In this document: positions 35,655 through 47,200 of the stretch, in pieces
Position numbering within the stretch: the first letter of the stretch is position 1
Layout of the letters: every line of letters begins with the position of its first letter
Source: Clusia tigrina
Taxonomy: Eukaryota > Arthropoda > Insecta > Diptera > Clusiidae
Length of the DNA stretch: 64,000 nucleotides
Assembly (NCBI GenBank): GCA_920105625.2
Contig: OV050033.1
Location: 128,649,821-128,713,820 of the forward strand
Direction: 5' to 3'
Translations under genes and position numbers: made by a program
Notes under the pieces: generated by a model
Told to the model about the DNA's origin: nothing
The model's input: only the letters and a program-made list of their open reading frames with translations
Databases searched by the model: none

Positions 35655-36285
35655 ATCCTCATCTTAGCTTGCTTTCCGCTTATGGTTACTACTTGCATTA
35701 TCTGTAACAGGTACCAAGTGTGCCACGTGAATATAATAATTTATATAAAAATATAATTTTTTTTTTGTTTAACTATTTTATGGTGGGAAAAGTCAGCTGT
35801 TCTCATGAATAGAGATTAGTTTTAGTGCCAGATTGTGACAAATTGTTACAACTTCGCTAAGAGTGGAAGGAGATGGAAGCTAAGAACCTTGACCGATAGG
35901 AGTAACTGTATATGTTCCGGGCAAATTTTAATGTAGAAAAAGGTGTATACCAGGAGGTGATAGAGGGGAGGGGACCCGTCGTGACCTCCTTTTACCTTCT
36001 TACTTATCATCTGGGAATTGTCTAACACACTCATTAACCACCATCAAGGCTGTTATATTGTCTAACAATAGCAAACCAGACTTACCTACTACAAAAGCGA
36101 TATAAACAAGCTTTTCGCATTATATTCCAGGGCATCTCACAGAAGTCACTGGGCACCAATATAAAGCATTTTGACACGAGTTCATCCCAGAAGGACTTCA
36201 GACACGCTGGTGTTATCTAAAAGTCTTATAAAGATACTGCAATTCACTACTTACGAATTTAACTCCTTCAGTTTTGCGCGACATC
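35655..36285. other. Intergenic spacer, no gene seen
   Basis: Unremarkable AT-rich sequence. The open frames 35846-36034 and 36171-36410 have no family resemblance; the second runs into the repeat that follows. Confidence 0.4.
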
Positions 36286-36395
36286 TTCATTATATCCAGC
36301 TACATCATAACCAGGTTCATCATATCCACCTCCTTTTTATAAAGCTACATCATAACCAGCTTCATCATATCCGACTTCATCATATCCAGCTGTCG
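36286..36395. repeat. catcatatccag minisatellite
   Basis: About seven units of cttcatcatatccagc and cctacatcataaccag type, each near 15 bp, some separated by short insertions. Confidence 0.7.
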
Positions 36396-36603
36396 AATGT
36401 CTTATTGTAATTCACCACACCTTGATACTAGTAGGAAATTCTCTAGGATGGATTTTAAAATTTTTGAAAAATTCAATCATAAATTTTATAAAGAACATTT
36501 TAATTATAAAAGAAAATTATACTATATTTATTTTTTAATTTTATTTTACTTTATAAAATAACAAGTTATAGTGTTAAAGTTGTAAACTAGCAGCACTTAT
36601 ATA

Positions 36604-36749
<146 letters not shown>

Positions 36750-36754
36750 GCATT

Positions 36755-36965
36755 GTCAAAATTGAATTTGTAGAAAAAAGTAATTAAAAGAAATATGCGA
36801 AAATTGCAATTTCATAATCGTGTTTAATGAGAATCTTCGTTTTGCAATTTCAATATTACGAATTTCTGTAATACTCTGAATTTGTGTATTTTAATCAATT
36901 TCTGTTTCAATCAATTTCCATTGCATTAGTTCTGTTTGACAATTAAAGAAGGGAAGAAAAATTAA
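36755..36965 (+). repeat. Dispersed repeat family D, copy 1
   Basis: Shares an ordered set of phrases with 45890-46095, 46125-46256 plus 47200-47290, and 47380-47640: a gaaatatg block, taatgagaatcttcgt, attacgaatttctg, actctgaatttgtgtatttt, and tttgacaatt..aagggaagaaa. It is non-coding and of unknown class. Confidence 0.6.
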
Positions 36966-37558
36966 TATATAAAAAATTATTAAAACAAATTATAAAATTT
37001 GATAACCGTAATATTCGATTTTCTGTGATGTGCTCGGTCCCGACCATACTAGATTATCGAGGTTCAACTGTAAATTCAATAACAAATTTTCTAATACTTA
37101 AATTGACTTAGTATAGTCCATCAATCAATATGTGGAACTGGTGAAAGGTCCAACGATGTATTACTCTACTTAGAACTATTTAAAGTAACTTATTCTAGTC
37201 CAACATTAAAAACTGATGGTGAGCCCAGTGTTTAAAAATAAGTTTTTTACATGAATTTTCAAAAAATATATATATATATTAATATGATATATTAAATATT
37301 AGCATTAAATTCAAATTGGAAATAAAAATATTATATAAAACTAGTAATAATATATTATACTAAATAATGCCATGCATTTAAATTTGGCAAAACTAAACAA
37401 ATGAAATTATATTAATATAATAAAATATGAACATTCAATTAAATTTTAAAGAATTAATTAATTAACTTAATATAATATATTATACTAAATAAGTGCATGC
37501 AATAAAATTTTGAAAAAATTATTTAATATACATATTAATATTGTTTATCGATTCTAAT
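36966..37558. other. AT-rich spacer
   Basis: No gene. Several tataatatattata-type runs; nothing else recognised. Confidence 0.4.
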
Positions 37559-37706
37559 TAATTTGTTTTTCTAGCGATTTCAAGGTTCAAGTCTGTAAAG
37601 TTGTATTTAAATTTCCTTGAGAAGGGAAATATTGGAAAATTTTTTATTAAATAAAATAAAAACAATTTTTATTTTTGGACCTTGAACTCACTAGAAAAAC
37701 AAATTA
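37559..37706. mobile_element. MITE-like hairpin element, 148 bp
   Basis: The segments 37559-37585 and 37680-37706 are inverted repeats of 27 bp with two mismatches, beginning taatttgtttttctag and ending ctagaaaaacaaatta. About 94 bp of AT-rich DNA separates them. The outermost ta on both sides could be the TA target duplication of a Tc1/mariner-type MITE. It has no coding capacity. Confidence 0.75.

Positions 37707-37707
<1 letters not shown>

Positions 37708-37793
<86 letters not shown>
37708..37793. repeat. (TA)n microsatellite
   Basis: More than 80 bp of pure alternating TA directly abuts the MITE-like hairpin. Confidence 0.95.
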
Positions 37794-37795
<2 letters not shown>

Positions 37796-37984
37796 ATAAT
37801 ATACTTAATATATACTACTAAACAATAAAAAAAAAATTCCTGAACTGAATAACTGGGTGTAGTTTGTTGTATCCTCCAGTTCAGCATCGTCCATTTATTG
37901 CTGCGGGTAAGAGGATTTGGCAATTGCTTAGAATCTTATAATTTTTAATATGTTTATATTTATTATTATCTCTGTTAACAGTGC

Positions 37985-40900
37985 TCAATTTGTTATCTTT
38001 TTCAGCTTTTCAGCGTTTTTGCGGGATTTTTCTTTACTTTTGTCATTATAATAATCGAACAGCCATTTTGAGTTTTTGTATAGGAGAACTCTTATGTAAA
38101 ACTCCAATATTTGCACATGGTGCAGGTAGCAGTCATCTCGCAGACTAAACCAGTTCTTGTACTCCGATGATGAACCTGTTTTTATTTGAATTATCTCAAT
38201 AATTTGTTCTTTTAGTCCTTTTATATGAGATATTCTATTAAACAGTTCAGTATACCATGTGTAGTGCAGAACGCATAGATTGAAGAATCTATCTGAGGGA
38301 TTCATTAAATGCATTATATTCGACTCAGATTTGAAGTTCTTCTTATTAATCCACATTTCTGTGATGTGTTCCAGCACATTTGCAGTTTTTATTAAAAACA
38401 AGTTGCATTTCTCGCATTGCATATTATTTTTGAGGGTTTTATATAATTCATACCCTGCAAAATATCGTTGGATATTTGTGGTAATGGCGGAGCTAGTACT
38501 TGGTGTTGCATCCAATATTGCTTGTTCGTCACTCAAGTTTCTAGCTTCCTCCTCCACATTAATCTCTGCTCTGTCCAATTGATATTGTATACCTTCTACG
38601 GTGGCCGTCTGCCATTCCAGGATTCGCAGTTTCCTAACTGCTTCTGGTACTCGAAGGTAGTTATCTTCATCGATATCAGCTTTGCCAAAATATATTGGAA
38701 TTCTGATATCGACGGATGTGTATTTAAGCAACTTGCTGATCTTATGCGAAAGAAAGTATTTTCCAATGCATCCTGATTCATTTTTCCCAATAAAATGAAT
38801 TGGATGCTTGGGAGTTCTTCAAATATTTCTTGTGATAGCATCATCATTGCCTTAATAGTCACAATTGTGCCATCGATGCATTTTACTCTGCTTGCTGTTG
38901 GTAACACAATCGATTTCAATAATTCAATATATGAATTTAGGATATCGCGTTCTTTCTTTCCTACGCGTTTATATCCTGTAGACAGTGGATTTTTATCATT
39001 TAAATTTTTACTGTTTAGTACATCAAATACATCATTTGATTTTTCTATAAACAGTGCAGTTGCTTTTACACACTTCTTCGTGTAACTATCTGTAAACAGC
39101 ATCAAATTATCACAAAATTCGATTGCTGTTGCAACTGTTCGACTCAAAAGTTGCACTGCTAGTCGTACATTCATCTTTTCGAATTGGGTTGGATACAAAT
39201 GACGACTAGTCAGCTTTGGGCAAAGTTTGAATATGAAGTTTTTCTTATCTTCCTCGTATATGCGTTCTAGCACCTTTTTGCTAACTATTCCGTTAGCTGT
39301 TTGCACATCATTTCTAAGTATCATATTTCTTAATGACTTAAAAAGATGGCAATAATCAAAAAGGAAATATATTTTTTCCCCATTATACAGAAAAAATGGC
39401 TGTTGTTCTTCAATTCCAAATGTATTTGCCAGGGCAAGGTTTGTGGCACCCTAGTCACATATAACTGCTTTCACATGCAGATTTATTTTAAAGAGGGATT
39501 CTAAAACTGTCAAAAGTATTGACTTCAATTTATCATTTTTAAATGGACTCCCTACAGCATAATAGCTGACTATATATTTCCACCCGCTTAAGAGGCCTTT
39601 TATCATGAAAACTAGGCATCTTTTCGCCAATTCATCAGTTCTCATGTTTCCTCCGTAATCCTCAAATCCATCGATTTGGTCAGTGTGGTTATTATATGAC
39701 AGATCCGAAAGAATCTGCATTTCATCTAGCAAAAGAACAATAATTCCTTCTGTTGCTGTCATTGTATCCACCTGCTTTTGGAGGTTTTCCATAACAATTG
39801 GATCAATGCCAGCCTGAACAATATTTATAGGTCTCCCCGTTGTAGTGTTCTAACAGCTGGCATTTGAAATCCAAGGTCATCTCGCATTACATTATATGCG
39901 GCATTGGACCGATAATGGATAGTATGTACCACTTTTTGAGCATTTTCAGTATAGCACTGGCTCACAGACACTATCATTTCTGCAATTGACAATGCAGCAG
40001 GAGAGGCATTACTGTTTGGAATAATGCTCTTCGTTACGGATTTTTTTGTTATTTGCAGCTCTTTCTGAGTATTTTGTAATTTATTTTCTAAATTTCTTAC
40101 TTCTTTCATGTAGTATGCTTGATTCTTTGCCTACTTCATGTCGCAATTGCATTTCTTATTTAATCCTTCCTCTTCCTTGACTTCGCAGCGCTTCCTGGTA
40201 TATTCCATATTAGAATATAAATCAAACTCTTGCAGAGTTATATCGTCATCACCTTCCTTTAAGCTTGTTCTTGCTTCGGAAGGTTCCTTTCCTTCTGCTA
40301 TTCTTGATGGTTTTGTCATCTCTGGTCCAGCATATGGCAATCGAGTAATTTCCAGAGTTCCTTTCTTCGTTGTTTTCACCGGACCTATATAAATTGTTTC
40401 ATTTGTAATTTATTGAAAAAACTTGTATATAAATATATACAGTAGTTGAAACGAATAATTGTAAATTATGTAATAAAAATAATATAATATAATATAATTT
40501 ATGGAAAATAAAAAAAATTAATTATTAAATACATCTGCAAAAAAACGAAATACGCGAAAGCATTACAAACCTAACATCAACAAAGCAATTGAAATCGCAC
40601 AGACACTAACACAAGCTTATGCGCGTATATGTGTATACGAGTTAAAAATCACCTTTATGAATGAAAGTATAAATTTCATTGCTGCAGTATTCTGCTATAG
40701 CAGCAGCAATAAAATATGGTTCAGCAAAATTATTTAATACTGGATAATTTAATATTAATAATTATATTAATTTACTAATTATATATACTTTGGTATATAC
40801 ACAATTTATTGAATAGGTTCACGTACTCATAAGCATGAAATTTAAAATTTCTTGGATTTTTAAATACGCCGCACATCAGGAAAGAAAAACCCCAATCGAG

Positions 40901-42170
40901 ACATGAAGGCGCTTTATTTTAATTAATATATAATATCAATTTTATTTAATTAATATATAATATCAATTTTGTTATTTTATTAATAAAAATATAACAAAAC
41001 GAGTATAGAAGTGTGAAGTCGGGTTAGACCGACTTCGTAATACATTTTGCACTTAGTTAGGTAGCTTTGTGTTCTTTACATGGGAGGTAGGCGTGGTATT
41101 TGTCCAAATCGGCCAATATAGCAATCTGGCTCCAATGTTTGTCCAGACTACACTTTTGCATACTTACCAACCCCCTTCATAAAGTTAAAGCATCTTCACA
41201 AATGCACAAAATGAGTACACAATTTTATTACATTTGCTACCAATACGAGCAAAGTAAACTCCAAGCACTTTACTATTTTATAACTAATTAATTAACGAAA
41301 TTTGTTGGTGTGAACACACCCTTTTTTCCACGGAAATACTAAATAATTAAAGAAATTTAATTTAAAATTTTTAAATTTTTTGAAGAGTTACAATTTGTAC
41401 GAAATTGCAACAGTTGATACCAGAAACACAATGGTTATATTCAATGACTGAATAAGCTTTGTTTATTATAGAAATAAATATTTATTTATTTATTTATTCA
41501 TACTTGTGTTAAAATTAAAATTTTAATACAATAAGACTTACAGCTATGACATCTATGGTCTTAAGCTAGAAATAAATATATTTTATTTTCTTATATGTAT
41601 AGTCATGAATATAAGAAAATAAAAGCATAATATTGAGTAAGGTCGCGGCTCATACCAAACACACAGAATAAACGCAACGACATTACTTTACTTAGATACA
41701 CATGCATACGTACGTATGTCTGCTTTGTAGGAAATAAAAATCCCAATTTCATACCATTAAATATGTACATATGTATGGATATAAATGAAATTGCAACTTT
41801 TATGCCTTATTCTAACGTGCTGCTTTTTTATATGCAAACATTTAATAACATATTATATGTAATATATTATATAATATACTGGAATACTGCAGCTTTCAAC
41901 CACTGTATAATATTTGGTTATTTATTTAATTCTAATATATTCCAATTTGCAAAAATTATAATATTTAAATAACTTACCCAGATTCAGTTCAGGTATTGCA
42001 TTTTTCTTTAATCTCGCTACACCGATAACTTCGGACCTGAAATGGCGGTCGCAAACAAACAAATTATTTACATTTATTTCACTCGAAATTTTTAAAATTT
42101 TGCGCCATTTCAGTTCCTCAGTCGAATCTCTTGGAAAACTAAAATGTTTGTTGGAGGAACACAATCAATT
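37985..42170 (-). pseudogene. P-superfamily (THAP9-like) transposase relic
   Basis: A THAP-type zinc-finger remnant lies at 42164-41978: CSSNKHFSFPRD, an internal Trp, VCDRHF and an AIPEL tail. A GT-AG intron (41977-40385) joins in phase to a second exon at 40384. There follow a Lys/Glu-rich coiled-coil region and VMRDDLGFQMPAVRTLQR, then LLLDEMQILSDLSYNNHTD, VFMIKGLLSGWKY, VICD, IYFLFDYCHLFKSLRN and LLGKMNQDALENTFFRIRS; these are ordered P-element/THAP9 transposase blocks. Damage: stops at about 40128-40130 and after VICD near 39450, a frameshift near 39830 and another near 38650-38700. The THAP N-terminus with the first zinc Cys is absent, with a stop two codons upstream of what remains. 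Terminal repeats were not identified. It is a dead element whose family cuts and pastes DNA using THAP-directed binding. Confidence 0.85.
41010..41145 (-). mobile_element. DINE-1-like element fragment, inverted copy
   Basis: On the minus strand this reads gagccagattgctata early and cggtctaacccgacttc late, matching two parts (about 46500 and 47167-47183) of the large element at 46257-47200. The middle is missing. It sits in the intron of the P-type relic, so it inserted into, or was captured by, that element. Confidence 0.65.
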
Positions 42171-42179
42171 ATTCAACAA

Positions 42180-43502
42180 GTACGCGCCGGCATACTTAAA
42201 TCTTTTAATTTCTAATTTATATATTTAAATGATTACACTAATTTTTTTTTATATTTTTGGAATTTTATTAAAAATTTTTTTGCAATATTTTTTAAAATTT
42301 TTTTTGGAATTAAAAAAAATTTTTTTTTTTAAAATTAAATTTAATTTTTTTAAATATTTTTTTAAAAATTAAATTTAGTTTTTTTCACTTATTTTTATCT
42401 CTTAAATTTAATATTTTGCACTTATAATTAATTTTAAAATTTTTTTTCACTTATATATATATATATATACATATATATAATTCTTTAACTTATTTATTTA
42501 GATTTCCTTTTTTAAAATTTTTGATTAACTTATATTTATAGAATTCTTATATTTATTTACACATTCACTTATATTTATATATTAAATAATAATTTTTTAC
42601 ACTTAATTTAAAATTATATATATTTTAAAATTAAACACCTTCACCAATTTATTCAATTTAAATTGACTTTCAACTTTTTTCAAAATTTAATTGATTTTAT
42701 TTGTAATTTAGATTTAAAATTAAATTTTTCACTAATTTTTTAAAATTTCGACATTTTTCACTATTTCACAAATTTCAATTTAGCCACGAATTTTTTTAAA
42801 TTTATATTTTTTGATAAATTATCAATTTAAATTCAATTTTTTACTTATTTTATTAAAGTTTTAACTTTATCAATATTTTAATAACTTAAAGTTTTGATTT
42901 TTTTAAATTTTTCATCTAGTGTAATTATTTAAATGTTCATTTTAAAAATTTCGACTGATTTTGTTCTTTTCGGTTTAGAATGCAATTTTCCTATTAGTGT
43001 AATTATTAAAATTTTTGTATTTTAAAAATTTGGACTGATCTTTTTAGTTCAGAATGCAATTGCTTTCTGATGAAGCGAAGCTTCTTTTTGAACTTAACGC
43101 GTATTTGTCTCAATTTTCCCACAATTTTTTACTTAATATCAACTTAACTATTCTACATTTTACCACCAAAAAAAAGCGTGGGAACTTGCAATAAAAGCTA
43201 ATCAATAATGAAAGTTGCATTGCTACGTGCGCGTTAAAATCAACATTGTACAGTGCAAGTCAGGCAGGTACTCCACATTATTTATATTTCCAACTTATCG
43301 AGATCATTTATTAGATTAATTGAAATTTTTTAATTTTACAGATTTCTTTAAATAATAATTTTTAAACTATTTACATATATTGCAGTGACTCGTATAATTA
43401 CTGATAAAAATAGATTATAATCGTTTATATAATTCAATAGGAAATCATCCACCAAATGAAAGATATAAAACTTCAACATTAATTTAAAATAAAACTTATT
43501 GT
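42180..43502. other. Extremely AT-rich spacer
   Basis: Mostly poly-T/A and tttaaaat-type DNA from 42240 to 43080 with no coding content. It may include the 5' end of the P-type relic, but no terminal repeat stands out. Confidence 0.4.
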
Positions 43503-43515
43503 TATATATTTAAAA

Positions 43516-44676
43516 GACGCAACGCTACCGTCATCATATAGACCTATCAGCCTGTTGCCTTGCCTTTCCAAATTGTTTGAGAAACTACTATTAAATAAAC
43601 TATCTGCTTTTCTTCATGAACATAGCGTAATACCGCAACACCAATTCGGTTTTCGCGAAAAGCACAGCACTATTGAGCAAGTCAATCGAATTTCAAATGA
43701 AATAAGAAAAGCATTTGAGCTCGGGGAGTTTTGCTCTGCAATATTCCTTGACGTGGCTCAAGCATTTGATAAGGTATGGCATCAAGGACTGATGTTCAAA
43801 ATCAAAAAGTTTCTCCCAAAAAGCTATCATAAAATTCTTGAGTCTTATTTATCCAATAGACGTTTCAGGGTAAAAGTAAACGAATTCATTTCCGAAGATT
43901 TTCCAATTTTAGCCGGTGTGCCCCAAGGTAGCGTTCTAGGCCCTACATTATATGTAATATTCACATCTGATACTCCTATAAGTGAAAGCACGCTAATTTC
44001 AACATTTGCGGATGATACCGCCATACTCAGTTGCAATAAATGTTCGATAAAGGCGTCGAGAGCTCTACAAGAGCAGTTAGTTAGGGTAGAAGAATGGTTA
44101 GGAATGTGGCGTATAAAAGTCAATGAGCAAAAAAGCAAAAACGTAACATTCTCTTTGAGGCCTGGTACGTGTCCAGCCATTCGGCTCAATAATATTGAGA
44201 TTCCACAAGCTAATGAAGTCACCTATCTCGGCATTCATTTAGACAGGCGCTTAACTTGGCGTACGCACATTTCAACTAAAATTTTAAATATGAAGTTGAA
44301 GGTCGCCAAGCTGCATTGGCTAATAAACCACAAATCTACCTTAAGCCTAGAATACAAAAGCCTCCTATACAATGCAGTTATTAAGCCGATATGGTTGTAC
44401 GGGATTCAACTGTGGGGTAATGCATCCGCTTCTAACATTGCCATAATTCAAAGGTTTCAGTCGAAGATACTTAGGTTAATAACAGGTGCTCCATGGTACA
44501 TGCGTAACGAAAATATTCACAAAGACCTGAAAATATCAACAGTTATCACAGAAATAAATGCTAGAAAGCAGATATACATAGCAAAACTGAAAAATCACCC
44601 GAATCCACTAGCTAAATCCTTCGCAAAACCGATAAGCCGATACCGCCTGCAGAGAAGAGACCTTCCGGCCTTTTGA
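43516..44676 (+). CDS. jockey-clade reverse transcriptase, 5'-truncated
   Basis: 386 codons are open to a TGA, starting at the truncation point with no start codon of its own. Motifs in order: SSYRPISLLPCLSKLFEKLL, HQFGFREKHSTIEQ, FLDVAQAFDKVWH (first catalytic Asp), AGVPQGSVLGPTLY, FADDTAIL (catalytic Asp pair), VTYLGIHLDRRLTW and LIKP-type LYGIQLWG. Two features point to jockey: no RNase H domain follows, and the protein ends in a short basic tail. The AP endonuclease and ORF1 are absent, so this copy cannot move by itself, although the RT domain appears intact. It is unlikely to be translated except by read-through. Confidence 0.85.
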   Translation, partial: DATLPSSYRPISLLPCLSKLFEKLLLNKLSAFLHEHSVIPQHQFGFREKHSTIEQVNRISNEIRKAFELGEFCSAIFLDVAQAFDKVWHQGLMFKIKKFLPKSYHKILESYLSNRRFRVKVNEFISEDFPILAGVPQGSVLGPTLYVIFTSDTPISESTLISTFADDTAILSCNKCSIKASRALQEQLVRVEEWLGMWRIKVNEQKSKNVTFSLRPGTCPAIRLNNIEIPQANEVTYLGIHLDRRLTWRTHISTKILNMKLKVAKLHWLINHKSTLSLEYKSLLYNAVIKPIWLYGIQLWGNASASNIAIIQRFQSKILRLITGAPWYMRNENIHKDLKISTVITEINARKQIYIAKLKNHPNPLAKSFAKPISRYRLQRRDLPAF

Positions 44677-44832
44677 AGAGCGAAGCAGAACCGAAATTTT
44701 GATGGCCAAATACAATTTGGGTTAAAATTATTTTTTAGTGACTAGTTTTAAGATTTGATATACTTATTGTTAGGCTTAATTTAAGCAAATTCAATAAATA
44801 ATAAATTCTTGTAAAAAAAAAAAATATATATA
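43516..44832 (+). mobile_element. Young 5'-truncated jockey-clade LINE
   Basis: The element runs from within the RT coding region to an A-rich tail at about 44814-44824, followed by ta repeats. The flanks carry the same 13 bp, tatatatttaaaa, at 43503-43515 and 44833-44845, consistent with a target-site duplication. The reading frame is unbroken, which indicates recent insertion. Confidence 0.8.
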
Positions 44833-44849
44833 TATATATTTAAAAATTG

Positions 44850-45885
44850 TAATATTGAAGTTAAATAAATAATTATAAACATACTCCAGACTTGAATACT
44901 TACCCTTATTTATGCTGTTGTTCAATTGAAATTAGATAATATACAAATTGAATCTTTTCAATTTGATTTTTTTTCAATATTAACAAAACATCCCCGTGTG
45001 CGGTATAAAGTTTCATATATTGCAAAATTTTCCAAAAAAATTTATTCCATTTACATTCCCAAAATAAAAAGATATTGTTTTTGTTAAAATTTTTTGTGAA
45101 TTATTTATTGAAGTTATAAATATAAAAATCAATTTATTTCAGTATTATACATAAATAAATGTTCTTATATAATAACTGTTAATATAATATAACAATAGCT
45201 GTATATATATTATTATCTAAAGTATAAAATTGATATTCAATGATTTTAATAATTGATTACCAAATATAGATACTATACGACATATACAATGATTTTCGAA
45301 TATAAATTATAAATGATGAATTAAAAATGTACTTCTATAAATATAAATGTATTTATATGTGAATATTTAAAAAACAAACGTTTTTTATGGACTTTTCCTA
45401 ATTTTTATAAAAGTATAAAAAAATCACATACAAATTGATGATATGTGTTCACAATCATTTTAATATACCAAAATATAAATCCAACCGAACAAGTGTATAA
45501 GATGCATATGTAAATAATAAACATCGTACGTATAAAATTGCGCTTTAATTGCTAGCATATCATATGAAATCAATATAAAGCACAACGAATGATAAGAAAA
45601 CGATCAAGATAATAATAATCAAAATGAAGAAGGAATTAAGATCCACTTGATAAATTCGGTCCACAAGACACAAAGCTCTAAATAAAAGCTGTAAATAAAA
45701 GTTGACAGCCCCGAATTAAAGCAACATTTCAAGATTTTGTACTAACTGGATGGTTGTCGCATATTCTTTATAGAGAGTATTTGTTAGAGTGAGCTCACCA
45801 TTATCACTTCCAATCTTAACTGTCGACATGAGGTGATTCTAGTCCAAAAGGGAAATAAGAACACATTCTTTTGAGATAGTTTTCT
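44850..45885. other. AT-rich spacer
   Basis: No gene or clear repeat was recognised; occasional short palindromic ata/tat runs only. Confidence 0.4.
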
Positions 45886-45889
45886 CTGG

Positions 45890-46095
45890 TGAACATAGTT
45901 TTCTCTGGGGATCAAAATAGAATCTGCAGAAATATGCAAACAATTGTGATATGATATTCGTGTTTATTATTTTGAAATTTTAATATTATGAATTATTGGG
46001 TTACTCTGAATTCGTGTATTTTGAACAACTTTATTGCACTCCGCTCCTATTTGACAATTCACAAGGGAAGAAATCCACCTTTAAGGCAAATTCAC
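45890..46095 (+). repeat. Dispersed repeat family D, copy 2
   Basis: Contains ttttctctggggatcaaaat, gcagaaatatgc, cgtgtttatt, ggttactctgaattcgtgta, cactccgctcc and tttgacaattcacaaggga in the same order as the other copies. Confidence 0.65.
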
Positions 46096-46124
46096 TTTCG
46101 CCATTCTCATGCTTTCACGTATTC

Positions 46125-46256
46125 TAAAAGGGAAACCAATAACACATTCTTTTGAGATAGTTGTCCCTGGTGAACCTGACTCATTTTAATATTTAGAAAT
46201 ATGAAATATTTATATATGATGATATTTGATCTTCGTGTGTAATGAGAGTCCTTGTT
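46125..46256 (+). repeat. Family D copy 3, left half
   Basis: Contains acacattcttttgagatag, gtccctggtgaac, a gaaatatg block and cgtgtgtaatgagagtcc. It is cut at 46256 by the DINE-1-like element. Its right half resumes at about 47200 with ttattatggatttctgcatt and actctgaa, continuing to tttgacgattcaaaagggc near 47265. Confidence 0.65.
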
Positions 46257-47200
46257 ATACCCTTTACCTTTAAAAAAGGTAAATAGGGTATACTAATTTT
46301 GTGCTTTTGAGAGGGGTTGCAATTTAAAGAAGGAGGCGTGGTATCAGGTATCAAAATCATTTTATAAGCAATCATTTTGTAAGCAATTTTTATTTTGTCC
46401 GTCCGTCTGTCCGTCTGTTCGTCTGTGATTACTTTTTTTCTATACCGTTAGAGCTATCTTAATGAAATTTTGCAAAAGTATAGTCTGGACTCAGATACAG
46501 AGCCAGATTGCTATGTACGCCTCCCTCCTATACATATAAGGAACTTTTCTCACCTTTTTTAAAATGACTATAACTTCGGGCCAATTGATGGAATAGTGAT
46601 GCAATGCGTTATGGAGATGTGGGTCTTACTAAACATCATGCAAAAAGTGGGCGGTATATATTAACTGCCACGCCCACTATTGACAAATTTTCATAACTTA
46701 AGATCTGTTGGAGAGATATGAATACAAATTGGTAGATGTATACATTGGGTCTGTACTAATATGCATTCCAAATACGGGGAGATTATTCATATTGCCACGC
46801 CCACAATTAACTAGAGATAATTACTAGGTTCCTATTAATGATTTATAAACGAAATTTAACAGGAAGGTTGCACGTACTAAAATTAAACATCACACAAAAA
46901 ATGGGCGGTTTATTTTTGGAGCCATGCCCACTATTGACTATTATAGCTCATGACCAATACAATATTTTTGGATAAAATTTGATATTAGTACATATACTGA
47001 TTCTTCAAATACATATACAACAAATGGGGTCGATCAGATGAAGGCCACCCCTCCCACTACTATAATCAATTCAAGGTACCCGACCGAAAATTACCGTAGA
47101 TATTCTCCTAATGATGATTTATGTAGAAAACGCACGCACAAGGAAAGCTAAAGGGTATTTCGATGACGGTCTAACCCGACTTCAGACTTTTTTCCTTGTT
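46257..47200 (+). mobile_element. DINE-1/INE-1-like (Helitron-type) element
   Basis: It opens with ataccctttacc, a hairpin pairing with ggtaaatagggtat, followed by ctaattttgtgc and a gaaggaggcgt motif. Then come the tandem gtccgtccgtctgtccgtct and several ccacgcccac/gggcgg motifs. It ends after cggtctaacccgacttc. This layout matches the DINE-1 repeats of fly genomes as I recall them. It is non-coding. The 8 bp tccttgtt occurs at both edges (46249-46256, 47193-47200), but Helitrons normally make no duplication. Confidence 0.7.
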
